Shown here one piece after another: positions 1 through 6,106 of a DNA stretch of 7,932 nucleotides. The stretch lies in assembly GCA_965367215.1 (NCBI GenBank), contig CBDUIJ010000275.1, positions 1 through 7,932 of the forward strand, in the 5' to 3' direction. The translations under genes and the position numbers were made by a program. Numbering within the stretch: position 1 is the first letter of the stretch; every line of letters starts with the position of its first letter. The stretch comes from Granulosicoccus sp965367215. Lineage in GTDB: Bacteria; Pseudomonadota; Gammaproteobacteria; Granulosicoccales; Granulosicoccaceae. Under the pieces are notes generated by a model. That model made no database searches. It saw only the letters and a program-made list of their open reading frames with translations, and was not told the DNA's origin.

Positions 1-629
1 AGAACGTCATCCACGTATCCGCTGAAGTGCTGTTCCTGGCCATTGACAAAGACGTCCGGGTTGAAGAAATCTCCAAGCCAATCGAAGCTTTCCCAGTGAT
101 CGAAACCGGTCTGTGGGGTGGCGCCATCACCCAGGTGCCATTTACCGATATAGGCTGTGGTGTAACCCGCATCCTGAAGATCCTGGGCAAACGTCTTCTG
201 GGTCTTCAGGAATGAATTATTTCGGTAGTTGATTCCCGGTGCGCTGGCCTGATGTGCCTCTCGTCCGGTGAGCAAGGCTGCACGGGAAGGTGAACAGAGA
301 GGCACTGGCACGAATGCCTTGTTCATCTTTGCCCCATCGTTGGCCAGACTGTCCAGGTTGGGTGTCGTCAGGAAGGGATTACCTTCGCCGCTCATGAGGT
401 TCCAACGCATGTCATCGGCCAGCACTACCACAATGTCTGGTCGTGGGTCAGGCTCGGCAAGCGGATCCACCTGTCCATTGTCGACAGCACTGGGTTGACC
501 GGCGTACAGGGGTTTTTCGACAGTATGGGACGAGGTGCCATCGGAGGCGCTACAGCCAAGCAGCGACTGACTACCAACCAGTGACATGGAAACACAGCCT
601 GCAAGGCTCAGTGCGTTCTTGAGTTTCAT
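1..629 (-). CDS. Lipoprotein sulfatase (arylsulfatase family), N-terminal part, cut by the window edge
   Basis: This is a formylglycine-dependent sulfatase that hydrolyses sulfate esters, probably on sulfated glycans. I translated 209 codons on the minus strand from ATG at 629; no stop is reached before position 1. The sequence shows a Lys-containing n-region (MKLK), a hydrophobic stretch and a lipobox LLGC at residues 23-26 with Ser at +2, which fits outer-membrane lipoprotein sorting. The catalytic motif CSPSR is at residues 112-116; C112 would be converted to formylglycine by a maturase not seen here. Metal-binding D72-D73 lie in a VVVLADD strand, and GKWHLG at 162-167 supplies the family Lys and His. 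An in-frame TGA six codons upstream fixes the start region. No clear Shine-Dalgarno is visible. It is transcribed divergently from the capsule genes. The C-terminal half is missing, so the substrate cannot be judged. Family confidence is high. Confidence -1.
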   Translation of the reverse strand, partial: MKLKNALSLAGCVSMSLVGSQSLLGCSASDGTSSHTVEKPLYAGQPSAVDNGQVDPLAEPDPRPDIVVVLADDMRWNLMSGEGNPFLTTPNLDSLANDGAKMNKAFVPVPLCSPSRAALLTGREAHQASAPGINYRNNSFLKTQKTFAQDLQDAGYTTAYIGKWHLGDGATPQTGFDHWESFDWLGDFFNPDVFVNGQEQHFSGYVDDV

Positions 630-659
630 AAATGAAAGAGTCGGTCATGGACCCGGACA

Positions 660-674
660 GGGAGTTGATCTCCC
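660..674. repeat. Perfect 5-bp inverted repeat GGGAG-TTGAT-CTCCC
   Basis: The two 5-bp arms are exactly complementary around a 5-nt centre. The element sits 31 bp upstream of the sulfatase ATG, inside the divergent gap. It could be an operator half-site pair or a small hairpin in the sulfatase leader RNA. The stem is short and has no T-run, so it is not a terminator. Function is unknown, and a match of this size can arise by chance. Confidence -1.
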
Positions 675-804
675 AGATGCACGCTTTGCGCCGTATTGGC
701 AGGTGCTGGTGATATCCACAAGCAGGGGGCCAGTGTCGGGAGTTTCAATCGGCACAGTTATTGCGACGTGAGACTCATGTCAGGTCTGGCCAGGGACGCA
801 TCCT

Positions 805-821
805 GATATCACCGGTATATC
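805..821. repeat. Near-palindrome GATATCACCGGTATATC upstream of kpsT
   Basis: The outer arms GATAT (805-809) and ATATC (817-821) are complementary and flank the palindrome ACCGGT (811-816), with one extra C at 810 breaking perfect symmetry. The site lies about 50 bp upstream of the kpsT ATG. The 9-mer GATATCACC (805-813) also has an exact inverted copy, GGTGATATC, at 708-716. It may be a regulator-binding site for the divergent region. No protein can be assigned. No JUMPstart/ops element and no strong sigma-70 pair is visible in 630-871. Confidence -1.
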
Positions 822-871
822 CGAACGCCTTCCTGTCGAAAGCGAACAGTTGACTATTTGAAAGACGATAA

Positions 872-1540
872 ATGATAACTCTGACGAACGTGTGTAAGCG
901 TTACTACACCGGTTCTGTTCCCAAGGTTGTACTTGACGATGTGTCTGTCACGTTTCCAATGGGAAGAAGCGTCGGAATTCTGGGCCTGAATGGTGCAGGC
1001 AAGTCAACGCTGATTCGGATAATCGGTGATGCAGAGCCAGCTGATTCAGGTTCCATCAGGCGCCAGGGGAATATCTCCTGGCCCCTGGGCTATTCAGGCG
1101 GATTTCAGAACAATCTGACGGCCAGAGACAATGCCAGGTTCGTCGCCAGAATATACGGTGAACCTCCCGAGAGAATAGAGCGGTTTACCGAGGAATTTGC
1201 AGAGTTGGGAAGCTACTTCGACTTGCCCTTGCGCACCTATTCAGCGGGTATGAGAGGTCGATTTGCTTTCTCGGTCAGTCTCGCCTGCAACTTCGATTTC
1301 TATCTGGTGGATGAAGCTCTCGAGACGGGTGATGCACGTTACAAGGAAAAATTCCGGCTGGCGTTCGAAGAACGCAGAGCCGATTCTTCAGTCATTCTGG
1401 TCTCGCACAACGAGCAGACCATCAGGAGAAACTGTGATATGGCTGCGATCCTGAATGAAGGAAAACTGACCATGTACGACGATCTCAAAGAAGCCTTTGA
1501 GTACTACCAATACTTGCAAACCCGTGCAGTCCGAAAATGA
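872..1540 (+). CDS. kpsT: Capsule polysaccharide export ABC transporter ATP-binding protein (KpsT family)
   Basis: This is the cytoplasmic ATPase that powers export of capsular polysaccharide across the inner membrane, normally as a dimer with the permease KpsM. The 222-residue product matches the usual KpsT length. Visible motifs are Walker A GLNGAGKST (residues 38-46), Q-loop Gln79 in GGFQNNLTARDN, signature YSAGM (123-127), Walker B ending in D147-E148, D-loop GDAR (153-156) and switch His179 in VSHN. The segments ISWPLG, FVARIYG and EEFAELGSYFDLPL are typical of KpsT/CtrD/BexA rather than general ABC ATPases. All catalytic residues are intact. A weak Shine-Dalgarno, GAAAGA at 860-865, is 6 nt before ATG. 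The stop overlaps the kpsE start (ATGA), implying translational coupling. It is the first plus-strand gene after the divergent sulfatase. No KpsM gene is adjacent, which is unusual. Confidence -1.
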   Translation: MITLTNVCKRYYTGSVPKVVLDDVSVTFPMGRSVGILGLNGAGKSTLIRIIGDAEPADSGSIRRQGNISWPLGYSGGFQNNLTARDNARFVARIYGEPPERIERFTEEFAELGSYFDLPLRTYSAGMRGRFAFSVSLACNFDFYLVDEALETGDARYKEKFRLAFEERRADSSVILVSHNEQTIRRNCDMAAILNEGKLTMYDDLKEAFEYYQYLQTRAVRK

Positions 1541-2628
1541 ATGCCATCCTGAGAAGTTTTCTGATCGTCTGCGGTATACCTACCCTGATTGCCAGCATCT
1601 ATTTTGGCGCGATCGCATCAGATGTCTATGTGTCTGAAGCGCGATTTGCCATACGCTCGTCCAAGTCGGCCGGGTCCGGTACCGGACTGGCGGCATTCCT
1701 GTCGTCCCCCATGATTGGCTCGGGAGGGCAGGAGAGTGTGATAGTGACGGATTACGTCATGTCGCAGGATATGCTGAGTCGAATCGAAGAGAGCATGGAT
1801 ATTCGGAAGCATTATTCAAACCCTGAACGCGACGTTCTGTCGCGCTTGAAAGTCGATGCGACTGATGAAGAGCTGCTTGAGTATTACCAGAAGCGAGTTG
1901 AATTGCTGCACGACACGGGCAGTGATGTCATCACCTTGAAAGTGCATGCCTACGATGCAGAGTTCTCGCAGAAACTGGCATCGTTGATCATTGCGCAGAG
2001 TGAAGATCTGGTGAATCGCATGTCGAACCGGATCGAAGAGGACGGTCTTTCCATGGCGAAGAAGGAAGTCGATCGTCTGGCAGCCCGCTTGAGGGATGCC
2101 AGTGACACGATTACCCGGTTTCGCAATGACAACAATTCGCTCGACCCGGCTGAGGAGTCCGCTTTCGTCATGGGGCTGGTGTCGAACCTTGAAGCAAGGT
2201 TGTCGGAGACAAGAACGATGTTGTCCGAAAAGCTTGCCTATATGAAACCGACGGCACCCGAGGTCATTACCCTCAAGAACAGGTTGAATGCATTGAATCG
2301 CCAGCTCAGCCTGGAACGGGGAAGGGTTGCCGGTGAGGAGTCCGGCTTGCGCCTGAGTGGTTTGATGGATGTCTACCAGCCGCTGGCGCTGGAGAAGGAG
2401 ATGGCCCAGCAGCAATACGCCTCGGCACTGACATCGCTGGAAATGGCCAGATTGGAAACACAACGAAAGAAGCAGTACCTGATAGCGTTCATCCTGCCCA
2501 ACCTTCCCGACGAAGCGGTTGAGCCCAGACGGTTCTTTGAAGTGCTTACCGTGCTGTTTTCGTCACTGATAATCTATCTGATTTGCGGGCTGATGTGGTC
2601 GGCACTGCGTGATCACATTCGTGTTTGA
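1537..2628 (+). CDS. kpsE: Capsule export inner-membrane/periplasmic protein (KpsE family)
   Basis: This is a polysaccharide co-polymerase-like protein that links the inner-membrane exporter to the outer-membrane channel. It has 363 residues with the KpsE layout: a short cytoplasmic N-terminus, a membrane helix at about 7-26, a large periplasmic region and a second membrane helix at about 336-354, ending in a short basic tail. YVSEARFAIRS follows the first helix, as in CtrB/BexC/KpsE proteins. The middle (about 120-300) is rich in charged, heptad-like sequence and is probably coiled coil. The PNLPDEAVEP segment at 321-330 before the second helix is a recognisable family motif. The start is fixed by the ATGA overlap with kpsT. 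No separate ribosome-binding site is evident, so translation is probably coupled. It is not a Wzz-type chain-length regulator with a tyrosine-kinase domain, because no kinase domain is present. Confidence -1.
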   Translation: MNAILRSFLIVCGIPTLIASIYFGAIASDVYVSEARFAIRSSKSAGSGTGLAAFLSSPMIGSGGQESVIVTDYVMSQDMLSRIEESMDIRKHYSNPERDVLSRLKVDATDEELLEYYQKRVELLHDTGSDVITLKVHAYDAEFSQKLASLIIAQSEDLVNRMSNRIEEDGLSMAKKEVDRLAARLRDASDTITRFRNDNNSLDPAEESAFVMGLVSNLEARLSETRTMLSEKLAYMKPTAPEVITLKNRLNALNRQLSLERGRVAGEESGLRLSGLMDVYQPLALEKEMAQQQYASALTSLEMARLETQRKKQYLIAFILPNLPDEAVEPRRFFEVLTVLFSSLIIYLICGLMWSALRDHIRV

Positions 2629-2630
2629 TC

Positions 2631-2634
2631 GGAG
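2631..2634 (+). promoter_or_regulatory. Ribosome-binding site (GGAG) deciding the kpsD start
   Basis: GGAG lies 7 nt before ATG at 2642 and just after the kpsE stop (TGA, 2626-2628). It supports starting kpsD at 2642. The upstream in-frame GTG at 2609 lies inside kpsE and would add 11 residues before the signal peptide. The second in-frame ATG, at 2648, has a 13-nt spacing, which is less good. Confidence -1.
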
Positions 2635-2641
2635 CAATAAC

Positions 2642-4312
2642 ATGTTCATGAAAAAAGATATTTCTCTGATGAGTCGCTTCGCTGGATCGTGTATCGGACT
2701 GTGTTTGCTCATACCTTCGGCATTCGCACAGTCACTGGGTGGTTCGGGGATCAGTGCCGATGCACCGGTTGTCGAAGCCAGTGATCTTATCCAGGAACAC
2801 GATGCGGTTCGCTCGAAGCATGATCGTGCTGCCGAGCCATTCGGCTCCCTGTTGTTCAAGGGAGGCTTCAGTAGTGATGGTGAAGATGGTCTCAACAGGA
2901 ACTATGTTGTACAGCCAGGAGACCGCGTTTCGGTACGCATCTGGGGTGCAACTCAATTCAACGAACAGTTGACAGTGGATCACCAGGGAAACATATTCCT
3001 GCCCTCTGTCGGGCCCATTCATGTCGCCGGCATACCCAACAGCTCGCTCAATGAACGAGTGTCGAAAGCCGTTGGCAAGGTGTTTACCAACGATGTGAAG
3101 GTATACACAAACCTGGATGGTACGCAGCCGGTTGCGGTGTTTGTAACGGGATTTGTCAAGAATCCCGGAAGGTATGCGGGCATACCGTCCAACTCCGCCT
3201 TGTATTACCTCGACAGGGCAGGGGGTGTGGATGCTCTGCGTGGAAGTTTCAGGAGCGTGCGTATAGTCAGAAACGGAAAAGATCTGGCTGTGGTTGATCT
3301 CTACAAATTCATGCTTGAGGGTTTCCTGCCAGAGGTACAGTTTCAGGACGGCGACACGATCGTCGTGGGCTCCAGGGGAAATGTGGTGGAAGTCAGCGGA
3401 AGTGTTGCCAATGCCGCGACCTTCGAATTCAACAAGGAGAATATTTCCGGAGCTGATGCACTGAAGCTGGCGCAAGTTGATGTCGGGGTGAACTACGTGG
3501 GGTTGTCCGGTATTCGTGACGGAAAACCCATCGCCTCGTACATGACGCTTGCTGATTTCAGTTCGATCAGACTGGAGAACGGTGATTCTGTCAACTTTCA
3601 GGCAGACCAACACGACCTGCAGATTGTCATTACTGTCGAAGGCAGCTATCTCGGTCCATCCCGCTTCTCTGTTCCTGTCGGCACTCGACTGAACGAATTT
3701 CTGGACTACGTGGAGGTCGATCCTGTCATGGCAGATATTCGTTCGATTTCCCTGAAGCGAAAAGCCATCGCTGCCCGTCAGAAGGAGGCTCTCGAGGAAA
3801 GTCTGCGTCGTCTGGAAGCCAGTTATCTGACGGCATCTTCTCAAACGGATAAAGAGTCTGCCATTCGAGTCAAGGAAGCAGAATTGATCAGTCGTTTCGT
3901 CGAGCGTGCACGACGGGTTGTTCCCAATGGGCGATTGGTGGTTGCCAGTAATGACAGTATCGCCAACGTCGTTCTCAAACAGGGCGATACCGTCACCATT
4001 CCCGCGAAGAGTGATTCGATACTGCTTGGTGGAGAGGTACTGGTATCGCAGGCCATGTTGTACACGAAAGGTCGCAAGGCACGGGACTATATCGAACGAT
4101 CGGGTGGCTTCACTCGTCAGGCCGAGACAAAGCGTCTGGTGATTGTTCACGCCAACGGTGAGGTGTCCACCGGTACCAATCCGAAGGTTCGACGTGGAGA
4201 CGAGATAATGGTGTTGCCCAAGGTGCCAGTGAAGAGTCTGCAGATTGCTGCAACCATTGTGGACATCGTCTACAAGGTCGCTGTCGCCGCCTCTGTAGCC
4301 ATACAGCTCTAA
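2642..4312 (+). CDS. kpsD: Outer-membrane polysaccharide export protein (OPX, KpsD/Wza family)
   Basis: This protein would form the periplasmic/outer-membrane conduit for capsule export. From ATG 2642 it has 556 residues, close to E. coli KpsD. The N-terminus has MFMKK followed by a hydrophobic core and an AFA|Q site at 29/30, a typical signal-peptidase I cleavage; I see no good lipobox, unlike Wza. The polysaccharide-export domain spans about 87-160 (NYVVQPGDRVSVRIWG, then DHQGNIFLPSVG). SLBB-type repeats follow at about 165-245 (VTGFVKNPGRYAG, LDRAGGV) and 248-325, and another at about 455-530 (LLGGEVLVSQAMLY, ERSGGF, RRGDEIMVLP). A charged helical segment (about 372-425) sits between them. 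The last 25 residues are hydrophobic or amphipathic, suitable for an outer-membrane helix. The gene starts 13 nt after kpsE and ends 4 nt before the next start, so it is part of one operon. Confidence -1.
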   Translation: MFMKKDISLMSRFAGSCIGLCLLIPSAFAQSLGGSGISADAPVVEASDLIQEHDAVRSKHDRAAEPFGSLLFKGGFSSDGEDGLNRNYVVQPGDRVSVRIWGATQFNEQLTVDHQGNIFLPSVGPIHVAGIPNSSLNERVSKAVGKVFTNDVKVYTNLDGTQPVAVFVTGFVKNPGRYAGIPSNSALYYLDRAGGVDALRGSFRSVRIVRNGKDLAVVDLYKFMLEGFLPEVQFQDGDTIVVGSRGNVVEVSGSVANAATFEFNKENISGADALKLAQVDVGVNYVGLSGIRDGKPIASYMTLADFSSIRLENGDSVNFQADQHDLQIVITVEGSYLGPSRFSVPVGTRLNEFLDYVEVDPVMADIRSISLKRKAIAARQKEALEESLRRLEASYLTASSQTDKESAIRVKEAELISRFVERARRVVPNGRLVVASNDSIANVVLKQGDTVTIPAKSDSILLGGEVLVSQAMLYTKGRKARDYIERSGGFTRQAETKRLVIVHANGEVSTGTNPKVRRGDEIMVLPKVPVKSLQIAATIVDIVYKVAVAASVAIQL

Positions 4313-4316
4313 GGTC

Positions 4317-5081
4317 ATGGCATTGCAAGCAGGCAAGCTGGAACCGACTGAGGACGACGAGGATTCCGCGAAGAAAGGCCTTGAACTGGTCGTGAACATC
4401 GACGCTGATACACCGAAAAAGAGTGTCAGCGATGCAGAGAAGCCTGGTGAGGAAAACGCAAGCTCGGATAGCTCTTCAGTAGCGGTTGCTGATGAAGAGA
4501 ACCGTGTATTGAAAACGGTAGAGGAATTCTGTCATCTACACCGGGAAATGCATGATGTCAGGGAAAACCTGATTGCTCTGGGCGCACCGTTTCAGACAGT
4601 GGGTGTGTTGGTCGAGCTGGGTTTCAACAGTCGACACGAAGAACAGGAGAAATTGATCAGATCCTGTCTCGAGTCGCAAATGGTCAATGGCGTTGTGGAC
4701 CCTCTTACGGAGGAGAAATTTCGGCAGCAGTTGCTGCAGATGACAGAGCTCGAACGGGATATGGCTCATGCCAGAAAGGTTGCGCGTGAATCGGGAATGC
4801 TGATACCGGCATTGAACTCGTTGACGAACATGATCCGTCAGAACCCGGGAGATGGGGGCGAGCTTGTCATCAACACGTTTGTCGCCTATGCACTGGCAGC
4901 GGGTGTGAAGCTGGAGATGTTCCAGGAAATACTCGATTCTTCAAAGAAGAAGAAAGAATCGGTATTGCCGGTGATAGAAATGAATACACCGGACCCGCGA
5001 GTGACATCGCGCAAGGCCTTGATAAGGGATCTTTTCCTGAGTACTTGTATCACCATATTCATCATGTACCTGATCGTCTGA
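4317..5081 (+). CDS. Unrecognised acidic protein with a C-terminal membrane anchor, in the capsule export operon
   Basis: I do not recognise a family. The 254-residue product has three visible parts. Residues 1-62 are highly acidic, Ser-rich and low in complexity, so probably disordered. Residues 63-210 are a soluble helical region with alternating charged and hydrophobic residues (KTVEEFCHLHREMHDVREN, EEKFRQQLLQMTELERDMAHARK). After a KKKK patch (210-213), one hydrophobic helix at about 238-254 ends exactly at the C-terminus. No signal peptide is present, so a tail-anchored inner-membrane protein facing the cytoplasm is the simplest reading. It starts 4 nt after the kpsD stop, which suggests co-translation. 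The only Shine-Dalgarno-like AAGG (4311-4314) is 2 nt from ATG but 8 nt from an in-frame TTG at 4323, so the start may be two codons later. It is not KpsM, which has about six helices. A role as a scaffold or regulator of export is a guess. Confidence -1.
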   Translation: MALQAGKLEPTEDDEDSAKKGLELVVNIDADTPKKSVSDAEKPGEENASSDSSSVAVADEENRVLKTVEEFCHLHREMHDVRENLIALGAPFQTVGVLVELGFNSRHEEQEKLIRSCLESQMVNGVVDPLTEEKFRQQLLQMTELERDMAHARKVARESGMLIPALNSLTNMIRQNPGDGGELVINTFVAYALAAGVKLEMFQEILDSSKKKKESVLPVIEMNTPDPRVTSRKALIRDLFLSTCITIFIMYLIV

Positions 5082-5107
5082 AAGTTCACTGAAGCCGTTT
5101 GCCCGGG

Positions 5108-5116
5108 TGTGATAAT
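5108..5116 (+). promoter_or_regulatory. Candidate extended -10 promoter (TGT-GATAAT)
   Basis: TG at 5108-5109, one base, then GATAAT (5 of 6 matches to TATAAT) forms an extended -10 element. The -35 region is poor: TTCACT at 5085-5090 is 20 bp away, too far. It lies in the only large gap of the plus-strand gene run, about 90 bp before the sulfotransferase start, and could give the downstream genes an internal promoter. It is a pattern match only. Confidence -1.
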
Positions 5117-5118
5117 TG

Positions 5119-5191
5119 CAGGTTCTGGTTGAACTCAGGATATTCAGGGTTCATCCAGGTTTTCCAGGTCTGCTTTTCAGGCGAATACAGG
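5119..5191. repeat. Cluster of seven CAGG tetramers in the gap before the sulfotransferase gene
   Basis: CAGG occurs at 5119, 5136, 5145, 5156, 5165, 5178 and 5188, with spacings of 17, 9, 11, 9, 13 and 10 nt. Far fewer than one copy would be expected in 73 random bases. The roughly 10-nt rhythm is close to one helical turn, which could suit protein binding to DNA or to the leader RNA. The frame is open through the cluster but reads as a poor N-terminal extension of the sulfotransferase. Function is unknown. Confidence -1.
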
Positions 5192-5195
5192 TGGT

Positions 5196-5199
5196 GAGG
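5196..5199 (+). promoter_or_regulatory. Ribosome-binding site (GAGG) deciding the sulfotransferase start
   Basis: GAGG within GGTGAGG is 6 nt upstream of the in-frame GTG at 5206. No comparable site precedes the longer TTG start at 5116 or the ATG at 5227. It therefore favours GTG 5206 as the start codon. Confidence -1.
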
Positions 5200-5205
5200 T
5201 GCGAT

Positions 5206-6063
5206 GTGAGTGGATTGGTACCACTGATGGTACGGACGTTTGGTCGAACCGGGTCGACTTTGTTGATGCAGATACTGGGTTCGAACAGGTATGTCTGCTT
5301 TGAACGAGTGTATCCGTTCGAGAATCGTTACCTGGCATACGCATACAACCTGTCACGCGTCATCGGTCTGCCGGCGAAAGTGGACGAGCCCTGGAACAAT
5401 GACGTGCTGTTTCAGGGGAAGCACCGCATGGTGGGGTGTCTTCCCTATGGCCAGACGCCATCGCTGGATGTCGAAAAGCTGAGCAGGCAGGCGTTCGTAT
5501 CCGTCTGGAAGGATTTCAGCAATCAGATGCGTGATTCTGCAGGCATCGGTCGCAGCGAAACCGCATATTACGCGGAAAAGATTCCACCTTACCTTGCAGA
5601 GCCTGCCAATGAGCTTTTGAAGGCAAGGAATATATTCCTGTTACGTGATCCAAGAGATGAGCTGGTTTCCATCAAGAGTTTCAATCTGAAGAGAGGTTTC
5701 AATTCATTCGGTTGGCAGGATTCGGATACCGATGAGTCGTATGCCTTGAAGATGTGTGCAAACCGGCGAGCCTTCATGCGCAGTATGCTGGATTTTGAAA
5801 CGAACAGGAGGCGAATCTTTGTTCGTTACGAAGACCTGATCATGAAGCAGAGCGAGGAGGTCGGCAGGTTGTCCGAATGGTTGGGCTTGCCACTGAGTAC
5901 GGATGAAATGGCCAGGAACAAGAGTATTCAGGCAGTTCATATGACAAGTGCAGATGGAAGTTCATCTGTTGAACGCTGGCGTAGTGAATTGAGTGACGAT
6001 GCCAGGCAGATATTCAGCGATAAGCTGGGTGCCGAGCTTGAAGGGCTCGGCTATACCGTTTAG
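5206..6063 (+). CDS. PAPS-dependent sulfotransferase, probably acting on the polysaccharide
   Basis: The enzyme would transfer sulfate from PAPS to a carbohydrate acceptor in the cytoplasm. From GTG 5206 it has 285 residues, normal for single-domain sulfotransferases. The 5'-phosphosulfate loop is near the N-terminus (RTFGRTGSTLLMQIL, residues 10-24). The 3'-phosphate motif is RDPRDELVS, with R147 and S155 in the expected R-x7-S spacing, preceded by the strand IFLL. AEKIPP before it and FVRYEDL after it are also typical. No membrane helix or signal peptide is seen. The frame is open upstream to a TTG at 5116, but that extension (QVLVELRIFRVHP...) lies outside the fold and lacks a ribosome-binding site. 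It is placed between export genes and glycosyltransferases, so sulfation of the capsule or its precursor is the natural inference. The acceptor cannot be told from sequence. Confidence -1.
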   Translation: MSGLVPLMVRTFGRTGSTLLMQILGSNRYVCFERVYPFENRYLAYAYNLSRVIGLPAKVDEPWNNDVLFQGKHRMVGCLPYGQTPSLDVEKLSRQAFVSVWKDFSNQMRDSAGIGRSETAYYAEKIPPYLAEPANELLKARNIFLLRDPRDELVSIKSFNLKRGFNSFGWQDSDTDESYALKMCANRRAFMRSMLDFETNRRRIFVRYEDLIMKQSEEVGRLSEWLGLPLSTDEMARNKSIQAVHMTSADGSSSVERWRSELSDDARQIFSDKLGAELEGLGYTV

Positions 6064-6094
6064 TTGATATTCGATCTCCAGTTCCGTTAATAAT
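6064..6094 (+). promoter_or_regulatory. Weak candidate promoter (TTGATA - 19 bp - AATAAT)
   Basis: TTGATA at 6064-6069 matches five of six -35 bases, and AATAAT at 6089-6094 matches five of six -10 bases, but the 19-bp spacing is longer than the preferred 17. It fills the AT-rich 43-nt gap before the glycosyltransferase ATG at 6107, which has no Shine-Dalgarno. If used, the leader would be only a few bases long. Chance similarity in AT-rich DNA is a real possibility. Confidence -1.
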
Positions 6095-6106
6095 CGTTTG
6101 AATAAA

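Noticed and set aside
586..771. A 61-codon plus-strand frame across the sulfatase start and the divergent gap
   Set aside because: It overlaps the sulfatase N-terminus, has no ribosome-binding site, and its translation shows no motif.
630..871. JUMPstart/ops (RfaH) element before the capsule genes
   Set aside because: I looked for the GGCGGTAGC core in the divergent gap and did not find it.
850..878. TTGACT - 17 bp - TGATAA promoter-like pair at the kpsT start
   Set aside because: The -10 would lie over the kpsT start codon, and transcripts would begin inside the gene, losing the well-conserved N-terminus.
1816..2463. A 215-codon open frame on the minus strand opposite kpsE
   Set aside because: It is a codon-bias shadow of kpsE, with low-complexity translation and no family motif.
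2732..4399. A 555-codon open frame on the minus strand opposite kpsD
   Set aside because: The plus strand encodes an unmistakable KpsD with signal peptide and SLBB motifs. The antisense translation has no recognisable motif, and long antisense open frames arise from codon bias.
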